Part shown: piece by piece, positions 7,859-17,702 of the stretch
Layout: each line of letters begins with the position of its first letter
Position numbering within the stretch: the stretch's first letter is position 1
Position numbers and translations under genes: made by a program
Source of the DNA: an uncultured Lachnospiraceae bacterium
GTDB lineage: Bacteria > Bacillota > Clostridia > Lachnospirales > Lachnospiraceae
Length of the DNA: 60,526 nucleotides
Reading direction: 5' to 3'
Assembly (NCBI GenBank): GCA_946554445.1
Contig: CAMNSD010000027.1
Location: forward strand, 1-60,526
Notes under the pieces: model-generated
Told to the model about the DNA's origin: nothing
What the model saw: the letters and a program-made list of their open reading frames with translations, nothing else
The model's database searches: none

Positions 7859-10114
7859 TTATCTATCCAAGAAATTTCTCTGGTTCTGCAGCTCTTCAGG
7901 AATCGGTGTATTGGTGTTTTTCAACTTCTGGAAGAGGTTATTATAATGGTGTATCTTCTGACTGAGTTTGATATCGTAACGATCCATCATTTCCTTATAC
8001 AGCGGATTTGCCTTGAGCCTATTACGGATTTCCTTGGCAAACGGACAATATGTGAAGAGAATCGTACGGGATACTTTGTTTAGGCGGGGCGAGCCGGAAC
8101 CTTCATAGAGAATCCAGGCCTCGTAATCCCTGATAAACATTTCTTTATAACTGTTCTTTGCTTTCTGCATACTGAGCTTGATCTTATCCTTGGCATCTGC
8201 CGACAGATCCCGGTTCTTTTTGTAGAACTGGATGTAATCGAAGTATTCGCTGGTGAGGGATGCTTCGGATACATCGTTCCAGCGGGCGCCCTGTACACGT
8301 TTGCACATTTCCCAACGGAAATCGCCGGTCAGACGGACTAAGATGTTGGTCAGATCTTCCATCTGGAAGATGGATACCATCATACGGGCAGGGGTGGTAC
8401 GTTTGCGGCCTTCAATTTCCTGCCATGCAACGCCGCGGATTCCCACATTGGGCATCAGGATCAGATCCGGCAGTACCTCTACGCCGATGGACTCTTTGCC
8501 GATACCAAGTTCCGGATTGGTATAGATGATGTCGCGGTAGTAGGCGCTGAAGTCCAGGGAACGTATCATCTTAAAGGCTTCTTCTACCTTATCTGCGGAG
8601 ACGAGGGAGACATCCAAGTCTTTTAAGATATTATGTTCCGAGAAGACAGGGCAGAAATTGATAATACGTCCAAATGTAATCTTGTTGACGGTAGGGAACA
8701 TATTGTTCATCTCGAACAGGACCTGTTTCTCCCTGTCGTTCTGCCATTCAATTTCCTGGGCGGCAGTGATTTTACCGGTCATCTTCTGTTCATGCAGATA
8801 AGCAATGTAATCGGCATCAAATTCGTTACGGCTGGGAACCTTTTCACCGTTGTAAATAGCCTTGAGCCATTCGTAAATGGTGTAGACTTTTCTCTTGGGA
8901 TCCGTAGGAAGCTTATCCACAATGGAGTATAGGTGGGAAGCATTCTCCAGGCCTGCCAGGTTTTCGTCCACATAGCCAAAGTTGAAGAACATTTTCACAA
9001 CCTTGGGGATGGCGTTATCATGAAGACTCTTTAAGAAAGCGCCCTCATAAATCTGATAGAACAGCTTGGTGATCGTAAGACGCAGTTTCCTTGCGGCGTC
9101 ATCAGAAGCGTTCTTGTCAGTCATCTTGGCATATTTCTCAACATTTGCCCGGAAAGCGGTGGCAGTCTCGCTGCTGACACCGGAGTAGGCAAGGATTGTA
9201 TTCATGGAATCCGTGATTTCCGGTACTTCATCCGTCTTGGTATCTTCATCACCGGAGGAAGTGTTTACTTTGTTGAGTTTCTCACGATATTCAGCTACGC
9301 GCTGTTTGTACATATCCTTGTCGATGGAAGGTTGGCTCTCAAGCTGAATCATCATGGTAGACAAGGCAGCAATGATTGTGGTGGAATCTTCGGCGTTAGG
9401 GCCGATCTTATAGAGAATGCCGGCGTATAAATCAAAGAAATCCAGATGATTTTCATTCATCAGGAGGTTAGTAATTTCTGATTTGTAATCATATAGTACA
9501 CGGCAGATAGAGATAATATTGTAGATATCCTGATCTACCTTTAAGATCAAGCCGGTCATAAAGTCGGAATCCAGGTTTTTGGCAGTTTTCTCTGTCACCA
9601 GCGTGCCCAGCTGGGTATAGAAGCCATCAATCCAGCTGTCCACATCTTCTTCAAGGACCAGCTGAGTCAATGTCTCCATAGCTGGCAGTTCCCTTGCGGC
9701 AAAGCCAAGCTTTGTACAAAAAGACTTATAACCTTCATAGCTGTCCATCAGGTAATGGTAGAAATTATTACAGTCAAAATGGCTCAGTTCATACTGGTCA
9801 AGAATTTCATGAAGCTGCTTGAATAAAGAAGTGATAAGGAAATTTGCCAGTTCCCTGTTGCTTTTCATAAAGCTGGATAACTGTGCGGCAGAACAGGGAT
9901 AAGAAGCAAACGAAGTAGCTTCCTCTGCCTGATAAGAGATGAAATAGGATCCGAAAAAGAGTTCACAGATGCCCACAACATCACCTTTTCCCAGATAAAA
10001 TTCTCCACCCGGATAGGTGGCACGTACGCTCCCCTTAGCGATTACATGTAAGGCGGTGAGATTTTGACCACTCTGGATCAACTGCGTCCCCGCCGGAAAT
10101 TCTTTTACAGCCAT
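7859..10114 (-). CDS. Large cyclic-nucleotide-binding-domain protein, function unknown
   Basis: Protein of 751 aa. Residues about 1-115 form a CRP-like cNMP-binding fold (EFPAGTQLIQSGQNLTALHVIAKGSV, then GKGDVVGICELFFG). The canonical phosphate-binding R-x-A is not evident, so ligand binding is uncertain. The remaining ~630 residues match no domain I recognise: mostly helical and soluble, with no signal peptide, no membrane span and no helix-turn-helix, so this is not an ordinary CRP regulator. The start has an excellent Shine-Dalgarno (ggggaggt). It stands alone, opposite to both neighbours, with a 358-bp divergent promoter region upstream. A signalling or scaffold role is inference. Confidence 0.7.
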   Translation of the reverse strand: MAVKEFPAGTQLIQSGQNLTALHVIAKGSVRATYPGGEFYLGKGDVVGICELFFGSYFISYQAEEATSFASYPCSAAQLSSFMKSNRELANFLITSLFKQLHEILDQYELSHFDCNNFYHYLMDSYEGYKSFCTKLGFAARELPAMETLTQLVLEEDVDSWIDGFYTQLGTLVTEKTAKNLDSDFMTGLILKVDQDIYNIISICRVLYDYKSEITNLLMNENHLDFFDLYAGILYKIGPNAEDSTTIIAALSTMMIQLESQPSIDKDMYKQRVAEYREKLNKVNTSSGDEDTKTDEVPEITDSMNTILAYSGVSSETATAFRANVEKYAKMTDKNASDDAARKLRLTITKLFYQIYEGAFLKSLHDNAIPKVVKMFFNFGYVDENLAGLENASHLYSIVDKLPTDPKRKVYTIYEWLKAIYNGEKVPSRNEFDADYIAYLHEQKMTGKITAAQEIEWQNDREKQVLFEMNNMFPTVNKITFGRIINFCPVFSEHNILKDLDVSLVSADKVEEAFKMIRSLDFSAYYRDIIYTNPELGIGKESIGVEVLPDLILMPNVGIRGVAWQEIEGRKRTTPARMMVSIFQMEDLTNILVRLTGDFRWEMCKRVQGARWNDVSEASLTSEYFDYIQFYKKNRDLSADAKDKIKLSMQKAKNSYKEMFIRDYEAWILYEGSGSPRLNKVSRTILFTYCPFAKEIRNRLKANPLYKEMMDRYDIKLSQKIHHYNNLFQKLKNTNTPIPEELQNQRNFLDR

Positions 10115-10472
10115 GATAATACCTCCCCTTATGATTCTGTTAAAATTGATTCTATAGAAATTCCGAAGAAAAACTTATGCGTCCCAAAGGAATACAAATA
10201 AAATTAGATTGCGAGTTCCGAAGGAACTTACTCCTATTATATGATGATGGCAAAAAAAAAACAAGAATACAGTAAATAGAAATGCAGAAGAAAGATTTTA
10301 GCAAAGTGCACAAGAAGATAAAAAGTTTTTTGTGCTGTACTTTTAAAAAATTTGTGCTAGAATAAAAATGACAATCTTGTCGAAAAAATAAATGACAGGG
10401 AAGTTTTCTTTTCGGGTTCCGGTTTCCGGATCCCGTATTATATGAGATTTAGAAAGAAAGGCAGTAGGAGTT
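10115..10472. promoter_or_regulatory. Divergent promoter region with small hairpin
   Basis: This 358-bp gap separates two divergent genes. At 10207-10223 a small agttcc-gaa-ggaact hairpin resembles the TTC/GAA-loop hairpins near malE. Rightward, TAGAAT at 10358-10363 preceded by TG (10355-10356) is a plausible extended -10, with a weak TGTACT -35 at 10336-10341. The rest is AT-rich and holds no gene that I can support. Confidence 0.45.
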
Positions 10473-10955
10473 ATGGAAAGAAGAACAGAACAGGAGGACA
10501 TCGCTTACAGACAGCAGATCGTCAATGAATATAAACCTGATGTGGAGAAGCTAGTGCGTTACCTGCCCTGGCTGGAAAGTAAAATGGGTACCAGTGTGCA
10601 GCAGACATATTCTGCCTCTGGAATCGCAGAGCATTCGGTGGCATTTCCGGTGTATGACAGTACTGTGATGAGTTTTGTCAAAGAAGCGCAGCGCACGCAT
10701 CTGATGGATCGGAATTATATGTATGTTTATTCTCGCTGCAGGATTCGCACGGTACAAGATGAGATCAAGGCAATCGAGCGGTCGAGTATCAAGGAAATGG
10801 ATGTACTAAAGGCGATCCTTTCTAAATATGTAATGGGCGGTATGACGAAAGGCAGAATGTGGTCGGAAGCCGTGGAGAGTGGAATATTTTTGCGTGTGGT
10901 CAGCAAGATGAAAGCTAATCTGGATTTCTGGGACAGACCGACGCCGACCAAATAA
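10473..10955 (+). CDS. Uncharacterised small protein (DUF6508-like)
   Basis: 160-aa soluble protein with Shine-Dalgarno taggag before the ATG. N-terminal half: a Glu/Arg-rich helix, then a segment YLPWLESKMG and SVAFPVYDSTVMSFVKEAQ. C-terminal half: a helical region VMGGMTKGRMWSEAVESGIFLRVVSKMK that resembles proteins grouped as DUF6508; this family match is from memory and unverified. No catalytic motif, signal or membrane span is seen. It precedes a TetR gene by 77 bp on the same strand, so the two may be co-transcribed. I assign no function. Confidence 0.6.
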   Translation: MERRTEQEDIAYRQQIVNEYKPDVEKLVRYLPWLESKMGTSVQQTYSASGIAEHSVAFPVYDSTVMSFVKEAQRTHLMDRNYMYVYSRCRIRTVQDEIKAIERSSIKEMDVLKAILSKYVMGGMTKGRMWSEAVESGIFLRVVSKMKANLDFWDRPTPTK

Positions 10956-11032
10956 GTCAAGTTGGAAGAGGCAGTATAGATATAGAGGAAGACAGTCAAT
11001 CGTACTGAAGAAAATTTTAGGAGAGAAGATTT

Positions 11033-11617
11033 ATGGGAGAAAAATCGGTACAGAAAAAGAAATATATTTTGGAGACAGCCAGAAAGGTGTTTGTGGAGAA
11101 GGGATTTAAAAATGTAACCATGAAAGATATCGTGGAAGCCTGCGAGATCAGCCGAGGCGGTCTGTACCTTTATTTTGACAGCACAGATCAGATTCTGATG
11201 GAAGTGCTGCAGATGGAAGCGGATGAGACGGATGATGTCTTTACGGAGAAGATTACCCAGGAGGATACGGCGGCGGATATCCTGACACTTTTCTTAAAAG
11301 AACAGAAGAAGGAACTTCTGCAGAAGAAGGATAACTTGACTGTTGCAGTCTATGAATATTTCTTTGCCCATAAGTCGACCGATAAGAACAATATGCTGCG
11401 CAGACAATTTGACGCAGGTGTCAGGGTGATTGAGAAGCTGATTGAAGCAGGGATTGCCAGCGGCGAGTTTTATTGTGAGGATCCTAAGGGAGCTGCAGCC
11501 AACATCATGTATGTACTGGAGGGCATGAAGATTGACGCCCAGACTTTTGGCATTACGGAGAAGATGGTGGATGCCCAGTTGTTGTATATCATGCAGGGGT
11601 TGATCATAGAGGACTGA
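11033..11617 (+). CDS. TetR/AcrR-family transcriptional regulator
   Basis: 194-aa DNA-binding repressor. The N-terminal helix-turn-helix is complete: ILETARKVFVEKGFKNVTMKDIVEACEISRGGLYLYF (about residues 12-48), the TetR signature. The C-terminal helical ligand domain is unspecific, so the inducer is unknown. Shine-Dalgarno ggagagaag precedes the ATG. It sits between the small protein at 10473 and the AstE/AspA-like pair, from which it is separated by a terminator. Whether it controls those genes is open. Confidence 0.85.
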   Translation: MGEKSVQKKKYILETARKVFVEKGFKNVTMKDIVEACEISRGGLYLYFDSTDQILMEVLQMEADETDDVFTEKITQEDTAADILTLFLKEQKKELLQKKDNLTVAVYEYFFAHKSTDKNNMLRRQFDAGVRVIEKLIEAGIASGEFYCEDPKGAAANIMYVLEGMKIDAQTFGITEKMVDAQLLYIMQGLIIED

Positions 11618-11705
11618 CGATGCACAGGTTTGAGATTCCACAATGCGAGATTGTAGAAGTTAGTGTGCGGAATAGAATGGGAATGAATAGGAACTGACGG
11701 TAGAT

Positions 11706-11742
11706 AAAATGCTTCGGAAAAACTTTCGAGGCATTTTGTTTG
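11706..11742 (+). terminator. Terminator after the TetR gene
   Basis: The arms aaaatgcttcg (11706-11716) and cgaggcatttt (11727-11737) pair over 11 bp with one wobble; a short T-rich tail (ttttgttt) follows. Confidence 0.65.
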
Positions 11743-11763
11743 GTATAGGAAAGAAGGATTGAT

Positions 11764-12693
11764 ATGTTAGAAAAAGTATATTCGGCACAATTGCCTGTGG
11801 GTGAGGATCTGGTCATTTACAGGAACCGGATTGCCTGCGAGAATCCTGTGGGCAGAATTGCCGTTGTATCGGGTACTCACGGAGACGAGCTGGAAGGACA
11901 GTATGTCTGTTATGAGATGGTCAGGAGATTGGAAGAGCATCCGGAATACCTGCGTGGAACTGTGGATATTTATCCGCAGCTGAATCCGCTGGGCATCGAT
12001 ATGGCTAGGCGCAATGTGCCGAAGATGGAGATGGACATGAACCGGATTTTTCCGGGCAGTATGGACGGCACGGTGATGGAACGCGCGGCGGCAGCCGTGG
12101 TTGGGAGTATTGCGGGAGCGGATGTCTGCATTGACGTCCATGCGTCTGACATGTATGTCAGGGAAATTCCACAGGTACGTGTGAGTGCGGAATTTGCACA
12201 GAAACTGCTGCCTTTTGCGAAACTTTTAAATGCGGATATGATCTGGCTGAACGCCACGGCCACAGTGCATGAGTCCACACTGGCTCACTCCATGAACATG
12301 CTGGGAGTCCCTACTTTGGTGATGGAGATGGGATTAGGGCTTCGGATTACCAGGATTTACGGAGATCAGGTAGTGGATGGCATCTTTTATCTGATGCGCG
12401 AAATGGGATTGTGGACCGGTCCGGTCGGTCCGGTGAGGGAGCCTGTGATATCCAGCGACGGGGAAGTGGAGTTTATCCGGGCCGAGCACGCGGGCATTTT
12501 CCTGCCCAATATCGCCCACAAACATTATCTGCAACAGGGGGAAAAGATTGGGGATATTGTGGATGTATTGACCGGTAAGGTCGTGCAGGAGATTATGGCG
12601 AAAAAGGGAGGGGTGGTCTTTACCCTGCGGGAGTATCCTTTTGTGTATAAGGGATCTTTGATTGCACGGATCTTGGAACAGGATACGAGATAG
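11764..12693 (+). CDS. Succinylglutamate desuccinylase/aspartoacylase-family zinc hydrolase
   Basis: 309-aa member of the AstE/AspA branch of the M14 zinc carboxypeptidase fold, which cleaves N-acyl amino acids or related amides. Zinc ligands are visible: GTHGDE gives His39 and Glu42, and DVHASD gives His126. The substrate-arginine motif region reads MDMNRIFPG, and a downstream MEMGLG supplies the candidate catalytic Glu. The last ~90 residues look like the small beta domain of the family. Shine-Dalgarno gaagga is before the ATG. It is followed 51 bp later by a degenerate paralogue at 12745, presumably in one operon. The actual substrate is unknown. Confidence 0.8.
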   Translation: MLEKVYSAQLPVGEDLVIYRNRIACENPVGRIAVVSGTHGDELEGQYVCYEMVRRLEEHPEYLRGTVDIYPQLNPLGIDMARRNVPKMEMDMNRIFPGSMDGTVMERAAAAVVGSIAGADVCIDVHASDMYVREIPQVRVSAEFAQKLLPFAKLLNADMIWLNATATVHESTLAHSMNMLGVPTLVMEMGLGLRITRIYGDQVVDGIFYLMREMGLWTGPVGPVREPVISSDGEVEFIRAEHAGIFLPNIAHKHYLQQGEKIGDIVDVLTGKVVQEIMAKKGGVVFTLREYPFVYKGSLIARILEQDTR

Positions 12694-12744
12694 AAGTAAG
12701 CTGAAGCAAAATAAAATTAAGATATGTTAGAAATGGAGAATAGA

Positions 12745-13680
12745 ATGTATATAGAAGAAATCTACCGGGTGGAGGCGCCTTACAGGGAAGATATGGTGGT
12801 GAAGGGATACCGCTTTGGCAAGGGGGATAAGGCGGCCTGTATTTTAGGTCCCATGCGGGGCAATGAGATACAACAGCTTTATATCTGCTCTCAGCTGGTA
12901 CGGGTGTTAAAAGAACTGGAGGGCAACGGCTGTATCAGCGCCGGCAAGGAGATTATGGTGATTCCGGTAGTAAATAGCTATGCTATGAATGTGGGCAAAC
13001 GATACTGGGGCGTGGAGGATGTGGATATTAACCGTAAGTTTCCGGGGAGCAGCTACGGGGAGGCGGCGGCCAGGATTGCCGGCGGTGTTTTCGAGGCCAT
13101 CAAGGATTACAGCTATGGGATTCAGTTGGCGAGTTTCTATATGACAGGGGAATTTGTACCCCATGTGCGTATGATGGAGACCGGTTATCAGAACACATCC
13201 CTGGCTAATCTTTTTGGGCTGCCTTACGTGGCGGTTAGGAAGCCTGCACCCATTGATACGCGGACGCTCAATTATAACTGGCAGGATGAGATGACGGCCG
13301 CCTTTTCTCTGTATACGAATAAAAATACGGAAATTGATGAGGAAAGTGCAGGGCAGGCGGTGGCGGCGGTGCTTCGTTTCCTGACCAGGATGGGGATTAT
13401 CCGTTATGAGAGCCATAGTGGGTATATCAGCCATGTGATCCTGGAAGAAGATTTATCCAATATTCATGTGTCTTGTGGCGGTATATTCCGCAGCCTTGTG
13501 AAAACGGGGGCGGATGTGCGGTATGGCAATAAGTTGGCGGAAGTGATAGATCCCTATGAGGGAGACGTGAAAGAGACTGTGTATGCGCCCACGGACGGGA
13601 TTGTGTTTTTCCAGTATACGGAGCCTTTGATCATGGAGGGAGAGATGGCATATCGGTTGATTCACAGGCTGCATGCGTAG
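12745..13680 (+). CDS. AstE/AspA-like paralogue lacking zinc ligands (probable pseudoenzyme)
   Basis: 311 aa, aligning with its upstream neighbour from the start (IEEIYRVEAPYRED against LEKVYSAQLPVGED), which with the ggagaa Shine-Dalgarno supports the ATG at 12745 over the one at 12724. VDINRKFPG is kept. The metal site is not: GTHGDE becomes MRGNE (His to Arg38, Glu41 kept), DVHASD becomes QLASFY (His lost), and the MEMGLG segment becomes VRKPAP. It should therefore not bind catalytic zinc. An adjacent active/inactive pair suggests a heteromeric enzyme or a regulatory subunit; that is inference. Confidence 0.75.
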   Translation: MYIEEIYRVEAPYREDMVVKGYRFGKGDKAACILGPMRGNEIQQLYICSQLVRVLKELEGNGCISAGKEIMVIPVVNSYAMNVGKRYWGVEDVDINRKFPGSSYGEAAARIAGGVFEAIKDYSYGIQLASFYMTGEFVPHVRMMETGYQNTSLANLFGLPYVAVRKPAPIDTRTLNYNWQDEMTAAFSLYTNKNTEIDEESAGQAVAAVLRFLTRMGIIRYESHSGYISHVILEEDLSNIHVSCGGIFRSLVKTGADVRYGNKLAEVIDPYEGDVKETVYAPTDGIVFFQYTEPLIMEGEMAYRLIHRLHA

Positions 13681-13727
13681 CGGTATTGAATCCCAGAGGA
13701 TGCAAAGAGAGATTCCGAATCCGTGCA

Positions 13728-13756
13728 TTGAAATATGCCGGATTATCTGGTAGGAT
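13728..13756 (+). promoter_or_regulatory. Candidate purL promoter
   Basis: TTGAAA (13728-13733), 17-bp spacer, TAGGAT (13751-13756), about 50 bp before the purL start. No purine riboswitch fold is recognisable in this 125-bp gap. Confidence 0.5.
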
Positions 13757-13805
13757 AAAAAAGTAGCGGATTTTAGCTTTCACAAGAATAAGGAGAAAAT
13801 TCATC

Positions 13806-16800
13806 ATGGGCAACGTGAGACGTATTTATGTGGAGAAGAAAGAGCCTTTTGCAGTCAGGGCGAAGGAACTGAAAGAGGAGATCGAGAGTTTTCTGGGGAT
13901 AAAGAGCGTGGAGAAGGTGCGTGTTTTTATCCGGTATGATGTAGAGAATATCTCGGACGAAGTCTTTGGGAGAGCCTGTAAGACAGTGTTTTCAGAGCCG
14001 CCGGTGGATATCTTATATGAAGAAGAGATTGCAATTCCAGAAAACGGCAGGGTGTTTTCCGTGGAATATCTGCCAGGGCAGTTCGATCAGCGGGCGGATT
14101 CTGCAGTCCAGTGTGTGCAGTTTTTAAAAGAGGATGAGAACCCCACCATCAGGACGGCGGTGACTTATTTGATGACTGGATCGGTCAATGATGATGAATT
14201 TGAGAAGATAAAGGCGTACTGTATCAATCCGGTGGATTCCAGACAGACGGATATGGTGAAACCGGATACGCTTGAGATGGCTTATGATGAACCTGCGGAT
14301 GTGGCTGTGTTTGACGGTTTTAGTTCCATGCCGGAAGAGGAACTGCGCAAACTCTATGATTCTCTAGGTTTGGCCATGACCTTTAAAGATTTTATGCATA
14401 TCCAGAATTATTATAACGGCGAGGAACACCGGGATCCCACAATGACGGAGATTCGGGTGCTGGATACCTATTGGTCGGATCACTGCCGTCACACCACTTT
14501 TTCCACGGAATTAAAGGATGTGGCTTTTGCAGAAGGATATTATCAGAAGCCCATGAAAGAGACCTATGAAGATTATTTAAAGGTACGGGAAGAAATTTTC
14601 GCAGGTCGTGACGATAAGTTTGTCTGTCTGATGGATCTGGCGCTGATGGCCATGCGCAAGTTGAAAAAGGACGGGAAACTGGATGATATGGAGGAATCTG
14701 ACGAGATCAATGCCTGTTCCGTGGTGGTGCCGGTGGAGATGGACTATGGCGATGGCCCGGTGCGTGAGGAGTGGCTGGTCTTTTTCAAGAACGAGACACA
14801 CAATCACCCGACGGAGATAGAGCCTTTCGGTGGGGCGGCCACTTGTCTGGGCGGCGCAATCCGCGATCCCCTTTCCGGAAGAGGCTATGTCTATCAGGCG
14901 ATGCGCGTGACAGGTGCGGCGGATCCCACGGTGCCGGTGGCGGATACCTTGAAGGGCAAGCTGCCCCAGAAGAAGCTGGTGCGGGGCGCGGCGGACGGAT
15001 ATTCTTCTTACGGCAACCAGATTGGTCTGGCGACCGGCCTGGTAAAAGAGATTTATCATCCCAACTATGTGGCGAAAAGGATGGAGATCGGAGCGGTTAT
15101 GGGTGCGGCGCCCAGAAAGAATGTGATCCGCGAGACTTCCGATCCTGACGATATCATTATACTCTTAGGCGGCAGGACAGGCCGTGACGGCTGCGGCGGC
15201 GCTACCGGTTCCTCCAAGGTACACACGGAGAGTTCCATCGACACCTGCGGCGCGGAAGTGCAGAAGGGAAATGCGCCTACGGAGAGAAAGATTCAGCGGT
15301 TATTCCGGCGAGAGGAAGTGAGCCGCTTGATTAAGAAATGTAACGATTTTGGCGCGGGCGGTGTGTCCGTGGCCATCGGTGAATTGGCGGACGGTCTGGT
15401 AGTGGACTTAGATAAGGTGCCTAAGAAATATGCGGGCTTAGACGGCACGGAACTTGCTATCTCCGAATCCCAGGAGCGTATGGCAGTGGTGGTTTCTCCC
15501 AGCGATGTGGATGCTTTCCTGGCCTATGCATCAGAAGAAAATCTGGAGGCGGTGCCAGTGGCGGTAGTCACGAAGGAGCCTCGTCTGGTTTTGAAATGGC
15601 GCGGCAAGGAGATTGTGAATCTGTCCAGGGCATTCTTAGATACCAACGGCGCCCATCAGGAGACCAATGTGTCCGTGGACATGCCCGATGAAAAGGATAA
15701 TTACTTTAGGAAGATTGCAACGCCTGCTGTGGCGGAGGCGTTAGAGAAAGATGATGTGAAGGCTGCGTGGATAGCCCTGTTGAATGACCTGAATGTGTGC
15801 TCCCAGAAGGGGCTGGTGGAGATGTTTGACGCTTCTATCGGCGCGGGCAGCGTCTATATGCCCTATGGCGGTAAGTATCAGTTGACGGAGACACAGGCTA
15901 TGGTGGCTAAACTCCCCGTATTGCAGGGAAAGACTGATACCGTGACCATGATGAGTTATGGGTTTGATCCCTATCTGTCCAGCTGGAGCCCGTATCACGG
16001 CGCAGTCTATGCAGTGACCGAGTCCATGGCCAAGATTGTGGCAAATGGCGGGGATTACAGAACCGTCCGCTTCACGTTCCAGGAATATTTCAGACGCATG
16101 AGCGAGGAGGCATCCCGTTGGAGCCAGCCTTTTGCAGCTCTTCTGGGCGCTTATGACGCGCAGATGAAATACGGCCTGCCTTCCATCGGTGGCAAGGACT
16201 CCATGTCCGGCACTTTCAATGATATTGATGTGCCGCCCACATTGGTTTCCTTTGCGGTGGATGTGAGCAAGAGCGGCCATATTGTGACACCGGAACTGAA
16301 ATATCCGGGTGACAGACTGGTGCGGTTCCGTATCCCGAGGGACGAGTATGACCTGCCTGTCTATGATAAGGTGATGGCGCTTTACGATCAGATTATGACA
16401 TTGATGTCAGAAGAAACCGTGACCAGGACTCATGGGCATGTCACGGCACAGTTTATGGAGAGAAAGATTGTGGCGGCCTATGCGCTGGATGCAAAGGGCG
16501 TAGCGGCGGCAATCAGCAAGATGGCCTTCGGTAACGGCCTGGGCGTGGCAGTGGATTCTTCATATAAGAAGGAAGCCCTTTTTGATAATGGCATCGGTGA
16601 TATCGTGGCGGAAATCCCGGCGGAGGAAGTGCATAAGTTACAGGCGCTGGATTTTGACTTTGAGGAGATTGGTACGGTGACGGCTGACGGTATCTTCAGT
16701 TACGGTTCCATGAAGCTGACGCAGGAAGAAGCGCTGGCAGCGTGGACATCCAAGCTGGACAAGGTATTTCCTTATACCGCCGGCAAAGATAAGAGCGCGG

Positions 16801-17654
16801 TGGAATCCAAGGTATATCACACAGATAAGGTTTATGTGTGCAGACATAAAGTGGCAAGACCTTCCGTCTTTATCCCGGTATTTCCGGGAACCAACTGTGA
16901 GTATGACAGTGCCAAGGCTTTTGAGGCAGCAGGCGCAGATGTGACGGTCAAAGTCTTTAAGAATATGACGGCGCAGGATATCCGGGAGAGCGTGGAGGCC
17001 TTTGATCAGGCCATCGGACAGGCGCAGATCATTATGTTCCCAGGCGGTTTTTCCGCAGGCGATGAGCCGGATGGTTCTGCGAAATTCTTTGCCACAGCTT
17101 TCCAGAATGAAAAGATTAGGGAAGCCGTGATGAAACTGATCAATGAGAGAGACGGCCTGGCGCTGGGCATCTGCAATGGTTTCCAGGCGTTGATCAAGCT
17201 GGGGCTTGTGCCTTACGGCGAGATTGTAGGGCAGAAAGAGGATTCCCCGACTTTGACTTTCAACACCGTAAATCGTCATATTTCCAAGATGGCGTATCTG
17301 AAAGTGGTGTCTGATAAGTCTCCATGGCTTGCAGGTGCGGAGGTCGGACAGGTCTATGTGAATCCGGCTTCCCATGGCGAGGGACGGTTCGTGGCGCCGA
17401 AGGAGTGGATTGACAAGCTGTTTGCAGGTGGTCAGGTGGCTACACAGTATGCGGATCCGGAAGGTAATGTGTCCATGGATGAAGAGTGGAATATCAATGG
17501 TTCTTATGCGGCAATCGAGGGCATCACTTCCCCTGACGGGCGTATCCTGGGTAAGATGGTCCATGCGGAGAGACGGGGAGAAGGCGTGGCAATCAATATT
17601 TACGGCGAGCAGGATATGAAGATTTTTGAGAGCGGGGTTAAGTATTTCCTGTGA
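13806..17654 (+). CDS. purL: Phosphoribosylformylglycinamidine synthase, single-chain
   Basis: De novo purine synthesis: converts FGAR, glutamine and ATP to FGAM. The 1282-aa chain is the large fused form. The order is an N-terminal PurS-like region, two AIRS-type synthetase halves (FFKNETHNHPTEIEPFGGAAT in the first, with GGKDSMSGTF in the second) and a C-terminal class I glutamine amidotransferase with PGTNCEYDSA, FPGGFSAGDE, the nucleophile Cys1123 in LGICNGFQ, and the His/Glu in HGEGRF. All hallmark motifs are intact. Shine-Dalgarno aaggag lies before the ATG. It is monocistronic, ended by a strong terminator. Many Firmicutes instead split this enzyme into PurS, PurQ and PurL, so the fusion is a clade trait rather than an anomaly. 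Confidence 0.95.
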   Translation: MGNVRRIYVEKKEPFAVRAKELKEEIESFLGIKSVEKVRVFIRYDVENISDEVFGRACKTVFSEPPVDILYEEEIAIPENGRVFSVEYLPGQFDQRADSAVQCVQFLKEDENPTIRTAVTYLMTGSVNDDEFEKIKAYCINPVDSRQTDMVKPDTLEMAYDEPADVAVFDGFSSMPEEELRKLYDSLGLAMTFKDFMHIQNYYNGEEHRDPTMTEIRVLDTYWSDHCRHTTFSTELKDVAFAEGYYQKPMKETYEDYLKVREEIFAGRDDKFVCLMDLALMAMRKLKKDGKLDDMEESDEINACSVVVPVEMDYGDGPVREEWLVFFKNETHNHPTEIEPFGGAATCLGGAIRDPLSGRGYVYQAMRVTGAADPTVPVADTLKGKLPQKKLVRGAADGYSSYGNQIGLATGLVKEIYHPNYVAKRMEIGAVMGAAPRKNVIRETSDPDDIIILLGGRTGRDGCGGATGSSKVHTESSIDTCGAEVQKGNAPTERKIQRLFRREEVSRLIKKCNDFGAGGVSVAIGELADGLVVDLDKVPKKYAGLDGTELAISESQERMAVVVSPSDVDAFLAYASEENLEAVPVAVVTKEPRLVLKWRGKEIVNLSRAFLDTNGAHQETNVSVDMPDEKDNYFRKIATPAVAEALEKDDVKAAWIALLNDLNVCSQKGLVEMFDASIGAGSVYMPYGGKYQLTETQAMVAKLPVLQGKTDTVTMMSYGFDPYLSSWSPYHGAVYAVTESMAKIVANGGDYRTVRFTFQEYFRRMSEEASRWSQPFAALLGAYDAQMKYGLPSIGGKDSMSGTFNDIDVPPTLVSFAVDVSKSGHIVTPELKYPGDRLVRFRIPRDEYDLPVYDKVMALYDQIMTLMSEETVTRTHGHVTAQFMERKIVAAYALDAKGVAAAISKMAFGNGLGVAVDSSYKKEALFDNGIGDIVAEIPAEEVHKLQALDFDFEEIGTVTADGIFSYGSMKLTQEEALAAWTSKLDKVFPYTAGKDKSAVESKVYHTDKVYVCRHKVARPSVFIPVFPGTNCEYDSAKAFEAAGADVTVKVFKNMTAQDIRESVEAFDQAIGQAQIIMFPGGFSAGDEPDGSAKFFATAFQNEKIREAVMKLINERDGLALGICNGFQALIKLGLVPYGEIVGQKEDSPTLTFNTVNRHISKMAYLKVVSDKSPWLAGAEVGQVYVNPASHGEGRFVAPKEWIDKLFAGGQVATQYADPEGNVSMDEEWNINGSYAAIEGITSPDGRILGKMVHAERRGEGVAINIYGEQDMKIFESGVKYFL

Positions 17655-17702
17655 GGTGAATAACTGAGGAAAATGTATAGAGTGTTATAAGTAAAATAAA
17701 AG

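Noticed and set aside
7707..8083. Short plus-strand open frames after the MFS gene
   Set aside because: They run through the dispersed hairpin repeat and the antisense of the 7859 gene, with no ribosome-binding site or domain.
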